From Obelidium mucronatum (Eukaryota > Chytridiomycota > Chytridiomycetes > Chytridiales > Chytriomycetaceae), in NCBI GenBank assembly GCA_025765595.1, contig JAIVFH010000012.1, positions 62,001 to 126,000 on the forward strand: DNA of 64,000 nucleotides. Reading direction: 5' to 3'. The notes beneath the pieces are model-generated. The model made no database searches. It saw nothing but the letters and a program-made list of their open reading frames with translations, and had not been told where the DNA came from. This document shows, one piece after another, positions 33,098 through 43,716 of the stretch. Positions within the stretch are counted from its first letter, which is position 1. Every line of letters starts with the position of its first letter. Made by a program: the position numbers and the translations under genes.

Positions 33098-36000
33098 ATG
33101 AGTTCTCGCCGCTTGAGCCAGGCTGAGCTCGACGTGCTCACGGCGCGGCCGCCCGGCGCGCGCAAGCTATCAGCGCCGGCGATCCACGCCGTCCCCGAAG
33201 CGTCCGAAGCGTCCGGACACGACGCGGCGGCGACGCCGACAGTGTGGGACGAAGACGACATTGAGGCGCTGCGGGTCGCGCAGACGCTGCAGCAGCACGC
33301 GAGCGTCCTGTTCCCGCGGCGGCCGAGCGGCGAGTCGAGCGCGAGCGCATCGACGGCGGCGGGCGTGCGCTCGCTGATTGGCGCGTGGGAGAGCCGCGCA
33401 AAGAGCCCGGACGTGGCTCTTAGAAGCCCGGACGTGGTTCTTCGGACGCCCCGGACGCCGCGCAGCCCGCCCGGCAGCCCGCCGAGCCTGTCGCCGCCGC
33501 TGCGCCCGGCGGCGCTCGTGTCGCCGCGCCTGTCGATCCGCCAGAGCGCAATGCTGTCGAAGGCGCTGCGCTCGATGCGCTCGAACGAAGCCGCCGACGT
33601 CGATGCGCTGGCGAAGGCGATCGTGACGGCGAAGGCGGCGGACGACGAGTTCGATCTGATCGACGACTACTTCGAGGCCGCCGACAGGAAGCCGCCAGCG
33701 CCCATTCCAGCGCCAGTCATTCCGCGCTTTGCGGTGCCGCTGCGCTCAGACTCGGCCGAGCCGCCCGTGCTGCCAGAGCGGTCCGTGTCGGCCTCCCCGC
33801 AGCCCCCCGATATCATTATCCAAAAACCACAACCCTCTGTTTTTACGGATATCCACGACCCGCCACGCAGACCCTCCCAAATCCCTACTACATCTCCAAC
33901 ATCTCCCTCTCTATCCGCGATATCATCCACCGCCGCTGAAGTCGAATACCGTCCTCCTACTCTCCAAATGTCCCGTGCCCTCATGAATCGAAGAATGACT
34001 GTGAAAAAAGTTGATTCCATTCGGAAACATGCTTCTACAATGAATGCATCCAAATTGATTTTGGAATTGGATACTGTAATGTCGGAAATTAGCATGTTTG
34101 GAACTGCCGGTGGTTCCGATGATGGTTTATCAGCTGATGGTTTATCCGATCGTCCTAGTCGGTCTTCTTCTTTTGATGATATTTCTTCTACAGAGTTGGT
34201 TGGGAATGGTTGGGGTTTTGATGAAGATGAAGATGAAGATGTAGGGGATGATGAGGTTGTTACTACTGTGAGCTGCGAATCGAATCGCCGAAGGCGATGG
34301 TATACAGCCGAAGGCTGCTTTTCTTTCGCCGAAGGCGAATTGTGCCGCCGTAGGTGAATTGTACCGCCGAAGGCGGTCCGCCGAAGGCCGTGGCTCGATC
34401 GTATTGCCTTCATCGCCGAAGGCGATGGTATACAGCCTTCGGCTGTGAATTTTCTATACAGGCGAAGGCTGTGAATTGCTTTTTAACTACCATAGGCGAA
34501 TTGTACCAAACGATATATTACTAAAACAACAAAACAGTACGACACATTGGACCGAACTACATCACGAAATAGCGATGATCCTGATTTGGCCACACAAACA
34601 TCAGCGGCAAGACATCCAGCGCACTTGGTACGACATTTAGACCGCGCAAGTGTGTACACTGCTTCAGAAATTGCCGTGGATGAACGAATGGAAAGAATGG
34701 ACTCTGTTCGTGAAGAAGATGTCACTGAAGACTTGACCTCGGAATTGTCAAACTTGGCACCTGTTGCAAAAAAGCCGCTGGAGTTATCGTCAGCTAGATT
34801 GGATTCGCGGGACAGTCGGTATGCTGCAGCCATGCCTCATCCATCAGCGTCTGTATCGCCTCCAACCAGTCCACAAATTCAAACATCACCTCGAAGTCAA
34901 ACATCACCAACTCGAAACACCAAAACTGTGAAACGAACCGGCCTCTCTCTTTTTCCTTCACCACCCGGTAGCACAGGAAGCCGATCTAGCGGTCGAGCAA
35001 GTACAGATCTGCCTTCCGTTGTTGTTCAGCGGCCAACAGTCAAAAGAAATGTATCAACACCACCACCTCAAGCGCCCGCAGACATCCCCCGACCTTCGTC
35101 TCCGTTCCAGCCGCGACCCAACTCTCCATCATTCTTTTCGAAACGGTCAACTACTCCTACAGCACCATCCATGAGCAGTCCCGCGCCGCATTTCCAGACA
35201 CTGTCAAGATCCATCAATACTACACAGTCCTCATATAATCCTGCGGCAAACTCTTCTCTCCTCAACAGCGAAGATGACCCAGATGCCATCAGCGGTCAAC
35301 TCAAACTGCATACCAGCAAAATGTTCAACGCATGGCAAGAAATCGTGCTTGTTCTTTCCCCTCGCAAACGCGGACTCTACTACGTCAAAACCGGGAAAGG
35401 AGCCGGAAGAACCGAGCAAGTGGTTGGATTCATTGAATTGAACCATCGGACTGAAGTTGAAAGTATTGGGAACCAAGGCGGTGTTGCCAATGTGTTCCGT
35501 GGGAAACCGACATTTAAAGTTGTGAAAGTGAAGGAGTTGGATAATGGGTTGTTGCGGAAAGAGTATTTCTACTTTTTGGCGAGTAAGAATGAGGATCGGG
35601 ATCGTTGGGTGGATGCGATGCAAGGATTTGTGGAGTCTTTGAAGCAATTGGTTCGGTTTTTTTGCTTTCGTTATCTCTCTTTCCCTGAAAGTTGTCAATT
35701 ACTAATATTTGGTGGCTTGTTCTAGGAGGCTCAACCGCGACCCAGTGCGTCAGTTAGTATTCATACTTTCACGCAATCTGTTCGTTGGCTGTTTTTAATT
35801 TTTAATTTTTTTATTTTTCACAAGCGTTTGGCTGACACCCTATTTTTTTACTTTCTTCAGGAATCGCGACCCGTCACACCAAACTATTATTCCCAAAGCA
35901 TGCGCCGCCAACAATCGATTCTCACACAAGAAGACATTTCAATTCAACTTCAAAAGCAGCAAAAATTGTTGGCTCAACAGAAGGCACTAATGGCTGCTGT

Positions 36001-36934
36001 TGCTCAACAACTCCAATTACAACAAGAAATAACGGCTGAACTACAAGCGGCGCAGAACGAAAACCGACGATTATCAATCCAAACCGGAGATACGGGCGGC
36101 AGCGGCGGTTCAATGCATAATACCACTACTGGCTATAACACGAACAACAACAACAACGGCCCACCATTCCCTGGATACAGTGGCGACAGTGGAATCGGCG
36201 GTTCCCAAAACAATAGCGGAAACGGTCGAAAATACTCTGTCGCATCCAGCTCCAATTCGGCCCAAAACAACAATAATAGCGGCACACAACGACAATTTCA
36301 GCACAAGGAGCCCCTGCACCCATACCCCGAAATGTCACGTACCGAACGCGACCGCCGCTCTTCCAACAACTCCTCAGATATCCTGGACCCATATAACCTC
36401 CTCGGCCGGAAACGCAGTACAAACCAATTCCAAAACATTGACGAGGAAGAATTCATCCCGCCCGTACTCACACGAAGAAGTCAACAAAAATTGAGCGGTA
36501 GTTACGGCGAATCAATGCAACGCGGGGGGTCTTCGCCTGGAAACTTGTCGTCTCACCGTGTGGGGTCGCCTTCTGCTGGTGTGTCTTTGGACCAGCAGTA
36601 TCGAGTGGGTGTTCCGATGGCGAGGACCATGAGTGCGGGTGTGCGTGCAGGGAGCCCTATTTTGAATCCGGGGACTAGGAGTTATACTGCGGGTGTGACG
36701 ACGACAATTAGTCGACCTGCGTCGCCGATGGTGAATGGGAGTGGTGGTGGGAGTAGGAGTGTGAATTTAGGTGCCAGTCGGGCTGCGTCTCCAGTTGTGT
36801 TGGGGAAAGTTGGGGTAGGACTTGCGGCGAGTGTTAATGCGGTCAAACCGTATGTTGAAACTGCAGCTGTGGCTGCGAAACCTGAGAAGCGGAAAATGTT
36901 TCCCTTGTTTGGGAGGTCAAAGTCGACCAAATGA
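33098..36934 (+). CDS. PH-domain protein, 1127 residues
   Basis: Exons 33098-34267, 34538-35650, 35726-35752 (27 nt) and 35861-36934 sum to 3384 nt with every junction in phase 0. A PH domain lies near residues 635-745 (MFNAWQEIVLVLSPRKRGLY ... EYFYFLASKNEDRDRWVDAM), the likely membrane phosphoinositide-binding part. Before it are Ser/Pro-rich disordered segments; after it is a Gln-rich coiled coil (LQKQQKLLAQQKALMAAVAQ) and a basic C-terminus (KRKMFPLFGRSKSTK). The first 715 bases are strongly GC-rich, then composition drops sharply at about 33815 without leaving the frame. The 270-nt first intron is filled with GC hairpins. Bases from about 33820 onward are duplicated at 46838-48521. Confidence 0.78.
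34276..34500. repeat. GC-hairpin array in intron 1 of the PH gene
   Basis: Repeated palindromes of the type CGCCGAAGGCG, CCGCCGAAGGCGG and AGCCGAAGGCT are separated by short spacers such as ATGGTATAC and GTGAATTG. In the other strand each reads GCCTTCGGC, i.e. a C(UUCG)G tetraloop if transcribed. They resemble the double-hairpin elements known from chytrid mitochondrial genomes. Confidence 0.85.
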
Positions 36935-37975
36935 GTTTTGGCATTTCTGTAGTTTTTTTTTTTTTTAAAGTTCGTTCCTCTTACGCTTTTATTTTAAAGA
37001 TACATATAGTTTATAGTCTTTTTTTCTTGTTTTTTGGTTTTTGGAAATATAGATTTATATTGTGGTTATACAAGCTGTAAATTCGCGCAATGATAGTTAG
37101 GGATGACGGATTTTCAGTCTTGGTAGGACTGCGAACACTGCCTTTTGGATGGTGTGGAATTTGTCCGAAAATCGAAAAAACTCGAAAAAACCATGTGTTG
37201 CAAAGTCGCATCCTTGAGAACCCAAGGATGTAGATGAGTACCATCCAAACCACCTAAGGACGCCGCCTCATTCTTCCTAAGTGTTTCGGATACACTTTAT
37301 GCTTGGTTAGTTTTTCGTTTGTTGGTTTCTAAACCAACACAGCTTGTTACCCTAAAATCGCTACACATCTACTAGACACTATTGGGTACAATTTCGACTA
37401 CTATCTATCAATAATTAAATCTTGTCCGGTCTCTCCTTATTCCCACTTCAAACACATGGCGTATTTGTTGTGTATGTTTTTCGTTTTTCGTTTCGTATCA
37501 GGCCGTTGTACCTACTTAACCGCAAATTATTCCCTTAGCTCCGTTCCATAAGAGACGTCTTTTTCATTATGATGGCTTTCGTTTTCGGCACTCCTCGCAT
37601 TTGGCGGCTCCTTATTGTTCCGCTGCCGACATAGGGTTGGAATCATTTACTCGAATGGAACGCAATGCACGCATATACGTCTTGTTGATTTGCTATCGTT
37701 ACTGCATCGGCATCTGCTATGGTATTCTGATACCGCACGCATTTACGTCTTCTTTCCTATGTGGTATTTTGGTACAGCTACATCAAGTTAAATCAACACA
37801 ATTGCATCCTTCAAAAGTAAGTCTTTTAATTAATAATGATAAATGAATTTCTTATTTACAATCTGCAAAAAAAGGATACTGATAATGATAAGTTATGAAA
37901 CGAAAGCGCTTACACGTGGTGACAATTGTGCCCACCAAAAAAAAATATGCAAAACCCACAACAAGAATCCACAAA
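36935..37975. other. Intergenic region duplicated at 48522-49271
   Basis: No gene supported. The end next to the BTB-like gene (about 37800-37960) matches 49080-49250, including AAATGAATTTCTTATT and CAATCTGCAAAAAAAGGATA. Matching is weaker towards 37270. Confidence 0.6.
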
Positions 37976-40079
37976 TCACAACGCCGCGGCGGCGGCCTGT
38001 CTGTCGAAAGCACGAGCACATTTTTCCGCCACCACCCCTCTGTTTCGACCCCCTGGACCTGGTGGAATCAACTGGAGATATGGCGCAACTTGCTCAATGA
38101 AGAAACGGTCCGGCTCAGGAGCCTCTGCCAAGGACTTCCCCACTGAGGCCCAAACACCCTTGAGAATCTCTGCTGCAGCCAATTCATTCATTCCTTGCGT
38201 TCCACCCCTCGCATGCACCTCTGGTAAATTTTGTTGAGCCTTCACCCAGGCAATCAGGATGATCCAGCGATGGCGAACTGAAAACTCCTTGTGATTCGCG
38301 AACTCTACAATTTCATGTAAGCCTGCCTCCTTCAGGTTTGCTTTTCCCATGTCAAGCGGACAGAGGTCGCTGAACATTGGCTTTTCCCAAGCTTCAAACA
38401 GGGTTGTCAATCCACGCGCGCAGAGACCGGCCACTTGTCCACAGTATTTCTGCCCGCCTACTGTTTTGCAGAAGAAGTAGAGTCCGATAGAGTACCAGTC
38501 TGCAGTGCCAAACTTGATGCAATACTCCAGGCACTGATTCACGAGCTCTTGAAGACCAATTTTGTGGGCAAAGTGGGCAACGTCACGGAGGCGATCAACT
38601 CGGCAAATAATATACCCTCTGTAAACAGCTTTCACCATGAGGTCGTAGAGGAAATCGTCAATGCAGTGGATGCTGCTGATTGCAGCTATCCTTTCCTTTT
38701 GCTTCTGGCCGCTCATACCAGTGACTGTGAGACGGACTTTTCTATATGTCGCGGATGCATCCTTCTGATAAAATGAATCATAGTCAATGTTGGATGCAAA
38801 CCCTCGACATATTGAATCATGCTTACTTTGTCATCCAGAGTGAGGATTGGATGGATTGCGTCTGGAGGAACCCCCAATACGACAGGAGGGACAGGCACAA
38901 ATTGCGTGTCGACTTCAATATCAGCCGTGGTTCGGACCGCTTCCAGTTGTTTTTCCAAGAGAGAATCTCTTTTCGCTGTAACAACTGCGAGAGCGCTTGA
39001 AAGCTCTTTCGTTTGATTTTCAAGGCTTTCGATTTCCAATCCCTTTGAGTTCTGAAGCGCCGTCAGTTCAGCCTCCAATTCCGCCTTCTCGTGTTCCCAG
39101 ATCGAGGTGGATTTTTTAGCTTGGTCTTCCAACTCGTCATTTCTCAGTTTCAAATCGTGTACTTGCTTCCTCGATATATCGAAATCGGCGGTCAGCTTGG
39201 CGAAAGCGGTGGCGAGATCATCCAGTTCGGCAGTGAGACGTTCGCCAGTTTGGGTCATTGTCTCAAGTTGCTTGGATGCCTCTGCGGCTTTTGCGGACTG
39301 TTTGCTCTGAGCAAATCCTTGTTGAAAAGTAGCATCGGTAACTGCAGAACTTGGATTATCGATGGAAGATCCTGGAATCGAGAAGAGCATTAGTCAATGT
39401 TGGAGCAGCATTTTGGTTTCAAATATTCTCTTGCTTACCGGAGTCTTTATTCTCAAGTTCATCAATAATAGACTCAATCCAACCGCTTGGACCGCCGCCT
39501 TGACCAGTTTGGTGGAGAGCTTTGGTGAACTTGAGGGGGGGTTTGTTGTCTGCTTCTGAAGGAGATGCTAATGGTGCAATTTAGTTGAGCGGCAAAAGTT
39601 TGCAAATTAACTACTCACAAGGCAGGCGATTGCGTTTTTCGCCCGATTGAGATGCGGTTTGGTTGGAAGGGGCATTAAATTTGGCAGCCAACGCAAATGG
39701 AGCCTCGGGAATGTCATCTTCAACAACGGCGGAAGTCGTAGCTGCGGCAGTGAGAGAATTAAGATCGAGTGTATTAAGTGACGCAATAGTACTTGGGAAA
39801 AGGATGTGAACACTCATGCTATCAATTTTGATGCCGTTCTTGCACGCAGCTAATGAGGAGTTTAATAGGCAATAAATAAGGGGCAATAAATAATGCCGTG
39901 GCAGCTTGCTTACTTCTCAAGCGCGCAATGCCGGCCTGCGACGCTACGCGTGCAGTCCGTTTGCCGTTTACAAAGTGTCCAATGGTCACGTTCTCGTCCG
40001 CAGCGCTGCTCAAACGCCGCTGCAATGCGGAAAAAGAAAATTGCGATGCATTCGGCAGAGTCACGGTAAGTTCTTGCAT
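37976..40079 (-). CDS. BTB-like coiled-coil protein, copy A
   Basis: Exons 40079-39914, 39838-39619, 39567-39439, 39370-38827 and 38764-37976 total 1848 nt (615 residues), with introns of 75, 51, 68 and 62 nt. The N-terminus MQELTVTLPNASQFSFSALQ is followed by a basic nuclear-type motif (QSGEKRNRLP). A coiled coil of about 130 residues comes next (ERLTAELDDLATAFAKLTAD ... LEAELTALQNSKGLEIESLE). The C-terminal part has a BTB/BACK-like helical segment (DRLRDVAHFAHKIGLQELVN QCLEYC). It ends in a conserved block FFIEQVAPYLQLIPPGPGG that recurs in copy B and in the fragment at 32655. BTB is a structural guess; the family looks lineage-specific and expanded. Confidence 0.7.
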
Positions 40080-40342
40080 TGTGGTTGACGTTGGGGGGGT
40101 TAAGGGAATGTATTTTTTCCCACAAATTTTGAGTGCTTGGCAGATTCGATTAACAAAATTCCAGATATGGTGGCTCAATTCGGAAAATAAAAAATCAGCC
40201 ACCAATCAGTGAAAAACGGACAAGTATTATGTATTCACTGGAAACCCCATACACATTGCCAAAAAGCCATGCCAACAGCTGCTTTGAAGCAAAGTTTTGT
40301 GGGGGTAAGTAAGGGAGCATATCTGAATACCAGAAACACATC

Positions 40343-41100
40343 ATGTCTACTGGTGGTGGCAGAAGCAAGTTGGGGCAACAAGATACGAGCGTATTAGAAG
40401 TCCTCGTGTTTAGCATGATAAAATTCTGTGAGGCGTCTGCAAACGATGCAGCTGGGTTCACGTTGTTGGGGTTGTTGCGGGAGAAGCAAGGGGTGTTTGG
40501 GGAGGCTGTGGCAGCGTTTGGGAAGGCTGTGGCAGCGTTTGGGAAGGCTGTTGACATTTGTCGCAAGCAGGGAAGGAGGGGTGGAAAGGAGGAGTTGGGG
40601 CAATGTTTGGCGAATTATGCACGTGCGTTGTGTTCGGCTGGGTTGTATGGGGAGTCTATTGAAGTGTATACTGAGTTGCGAGAAGTTACTGATGTTGGCA
40701 GTAGCCGAGTGTTGACGAGAGTTGGGTTTAGTTTGGCTCTCTTTTTAGAGGAGCGGTATTAAGAGAGTTTGACCTTATCATATTTTTCAAGAGTCGTTGA
40801 CAAGTTATTGAATACAGATAAAGTAGACGCATCCACGACAGTAACGAAAGTAGTGCGTAACAGCGCTGCAAGTCTATTGGGATCTAGCGCACTTGATGTA
40901 TCTTGGTCGAATCTGCTCGCTGCCGATTCCAGTGTGATTCGCGGGCTTGTGCGGTTGGCTCTAGGGAATCAAGAGGTAGCCACGGGAACTTTTCAAAATG
41001 CTTTTACTTGTATAGCGGATTCGGTTTGCTTGTGGGCGGTTTGTTTTATTGTTTTTTTTCCATTTGTTTGGCAACTTTGTGTACGACAGGAACTTGGGGA
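40343..41100 (+). pseudogene. Ski3/TTC37-like TPR fragment
   Basis: A TPR-type frame (AGFTLLGLLREKQGVFGEAV ... LANYARALCSAGLYGESIEV YTEL) is followed by FLEERY, an in-frame TAA at 40760-40762, then ESLTLSYFSRVVDKLLNTDK in the same frame. The order resembles a segment of Ski3, the TPR scaffold of the Ski complex. A 21-nt tandem duplication (GCTGTGGCAGCGTTTGGGAAG) is visible. No start region or C-terminus of a full-length Ski3 is nearby, so this is a fragment. Confidence 0.55.
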
Positions 41101-41292
41101 AGCTTAAGCAGACTTTGTCTTCTTGATGGAATTGCCGTACCGATTTTTCTGGGGAGCGTTAAGCAAGACCAAGAAAGTGGTGGGAATAGTGGTGCAAGAA
41201 GACAGGAAGTGTGAATGGGCGCTCGAAGGAGCTGCGATATTTTAAACTGTGCTTTAAAAAATAGTATGCCACACAAGAACCGCCGTTTCTAC

Positions 41293-41352
41293 TCAAGCTC
41301 ATTAATGCTGGGCTCAATCCAACCGCTCCGTCTTGACCAGTTTTGTTGCGAG
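41293..41352 (-). pseudogene. Short remnant of BTB-like gene exon 3
   Basis: The plus-strand text CTCAATCCAACCGCT ... CTTGACCAGTTTTGTTG matches 39470-39525 of copy A with a deletion. It is too short to be more than a relic, but it marks another copy of this locus next to satellite array 1. Confidence 0.45.
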
Positions 41353-41492
41353 TTTTCGAGCTTGGCAGATAATCAGCGTAAGGGACAGTAAAAAAGTTGA
41401 TTTAAGTATGAGAGTTTATGTAAAAACATTTCTTCAGAATAACACTCCAATGCTCCTCCAAACTAAACCTCAGAATCTACCACTTCTAGGCA

Positions 41493-43010
41493 AAAGCCCA
41501 CAAATCGCAACAACATCTGCTCCCACTCATCGCCGCCAGCGGGCGTGACTAGCGCTCTCTAGGAGTAGTCGTGGCACGGCGGAGACTGGTCGCGCAGAGG
41601 TCTTGGATGTTTATGCCCAGAGCTGCAAGCTTTGGTTAAACAAAACGCGTTTTAGCCGAGAATAGATGCAGACACAACAAGAATTAAGATTTTACCAGCT
41701 CCAGGCACGCGAGAGAAGCCCACTAATTGCTACAACATCTGCTCCCACTCATCGCCGCCAGCGGGCGTGACTAGCGCTCTCTAGGAGTAGTCGTGGCACG
41801 GCGGAGACTGGTCGCGCAATGAGTGGAGAGGTCTTGGATGTTTATGCCCAGAGCTGCAAGCTTTGGTTAAACAAAACGCGTTTTAGCCGAGAATAGATGC
41901 AGACACAACAAGAATTAAGATTTTACCAGCTCCAGGCACGCGAGAGAAGCCCACAAATCGCTACAACATCTGCTCCCACTCATCGCCGCCAGCGGGCGTG
42001 ACTAGCGCTCTCTAGGAGTAGTCGTGGCACGGCGGAGACTGGTCGCGCAATGAGTGGAGAGGTCTTGGATGTTTATGCCCAGAGCTGCAAGCTTTGGTTA
42101 AACAAAACGCGTTTTAGCCGAGAATAGATGCAGACACAACAAGAATTAAGATTTTACCAGCTCCAGGCACGCGAGAGAAGCCCACTAATTGCTACAACAT
42201 CTGCTCCCACTCATCGCCGCCAGCGGGCGTGACTAGCGCTCTCTAGGAGTAGTCGTGGCACGGCGGAGACTGGTCGCGCAATGAGTGGAGAGGTCTTGGA
42301 TGTTTATGCCCAGAGCTGCAAGCTTTGGTTAAACAAAACGCGTTTTAGCCGAGAATAGATGCAGACACAACAAGAATTAAGATTTTACCAGCTCCAGGCA
42401 CGCGAGAGAAGCCCACTAATTGCTACAACATCTGCTCCCACTCATCGCCGCCAGCGGGCGTGACTAGCGCTCTCTAGGAGTAGTCGTGGCACGGCGGAGA
42501 CTGGTCGCGCAATGAGTGGAGAGGTCTTGGATGTTTATGCCCAGAGCTGCAAGCTTTGGTTAAACAAAACGCGTTTTAGCCGAGAATAGATGCAGACACA
42601 ACAAGAATTAAGATTTTACCAGCTCCAGGCACGCGAGAGAAGCCCACAAATCGCTACAACATCTGCTCCCACTCATCGCCGCCAGCGGGCGTGACTAGCG
42701 CTCTCTAGGAGTAGTCGTGGCACGGCGGAGACTGGTCGCGCAATGAGTGGAGAGGTCTTGGATGTTTATGCGCAGAGCTGCAAGCTTTGGTTAAACAAAA
42801 CGCGTTTTAGCCGAGAATAGATGCAGACACAACAAGAATTAAGATTTTACCAGCTCCAGGCACGCGAGAGAAGCCCACTAATTGCTACAACATCTGCTCC
42901 CACTCATCGCCGCCAGCGGGCGTGACTAGCGCTCTCTAGGAGTAGTCGTGGCACGGCGGAGACTGGTCGCGCAATGAGTGGAGAGGTCTAAGACGTTTAT
43001 GGCCAGAGCT
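41493..43010. repeat. Satellite array 1, 231-bp unit, seven copies
   Basis: The core AGCGCTCTCTAGGAGTAGTC starts at 41551, 41773, 42004, 42235, 42466, 42697 and 42928. The spacing is 231 except for the first interval of 222, where nine bases of one stem arm are missing from unit 1. Copies are nearly identical. The last unit (to about 43130) grades into sequence resembling the array 2 unit. Confidence 0.92.
41745..41826. other. Candidate structured element (array 1 example)
   Basis: Outer arms CCACTCAT (41745-41752) and ATGAGTGG (41819-41826), inner arms CGTG (41766-41769) and CACG (41797-41800), enclose the core. Equivalent arms with different but still complementary bases occur in array 2 (51081-51163) and in the flanking cassette (43266-43348). 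Confidence 0.55.
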
Positions 43011-43242
43011 GCCGGAGCTGTACCAGAAAAGAGGAGCTCAATTTAGTATCAGATGAATGGGAATCAAAGAAAACTCGAAAAAGATTACGTAAAAGTAACT
43101 TACCAGCCCTGAACACGCATGTGGATGTGAATGTCCAACGCATGGCTGCAAAAGCTGGTAGAAAGAATCAATAGTTAGTAAAAATGCAAGTTAGACGAGT
43201 AAGAATAACATAATTACCAGCCCAGTTGCAGGAGCTTTTCGA

Positions 43243-43716
43243 AAAGATTGCTCGATTTCTACACCCATTCATCACGTATCCGGAGGGGCGTCTAGCGCTC
43301 TCCAGGAGTAGTCGTGCCGCTTGCCAAGAACGGAATCCGTGATGAATGAATGGTCTTTGAAATTTCCCGCGTTGAGCAGAAGTCGATATTCGAGGCTATA
43401 GGTGCCTGAGATATCTGCGGATAGCGATTTTAGAAGATGCTGTTGTCACGGACGAAGTCTATGGCATGAGTTTGTTTGTGGTTAGGACACTGACGGTTTG
43501 TCAATAAAAGAGAAGCACTTCCTTACACAACTAGCGAGATAGGGTGGTAGTATGCGATTCGAAAGGCAGGAGGCGTAGACGCGTAGTTGGCAGATGTGGG
43601 GGATGAAGGCATTCCCGAATTTTTGTTTTGAGAGAAGTTTTTGTTTTGATTTTGAAAGCCCGACAATTACGGAAAAACGTCCTCCTGAACAGAGGCGAAT
43701 AATAAAATGAATTTAT
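43243..43716. repeat. Cassette flanking array 1 (copy 1)
   Basis: About 470 bp shared with 53997-54464. It starts CTCGATTTCTACACCCATTC and holds a diverged core unit (AGCGCTCTCCAGGAGTAGTC) whose outer stem is the perfect 11-bp pair CATTCATCACG/CGTGATGAATG. It ends just before the stop codon of the DUF4470 gene. No coding frame is supported. Confidence 0.8.

Noticed and set aside
33138..33401. Arg/Ala/Ser-rich minus-strand frame opposite the PH gene's first exon
   Set aside because: A by-product of high GC content; the sense frame has an ATG, consistent splicing and a PH domain downstream.
37011..37253. Small minus-strand frame between the PH and BTB-like genes
   Set aside because: No conserved partner in the duplicated unit and no recognisable domain; treated as intergenic.
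41745..41826. Core as a hammerhead ribozyme or C/D snoRNA
   Set aside because: No CTGATGA plus GAAA hammerhead core on either strand. The GTGATGA and CTGA boxes seen in the cassette are not framed by a terminal stem and are absent from the arrays.
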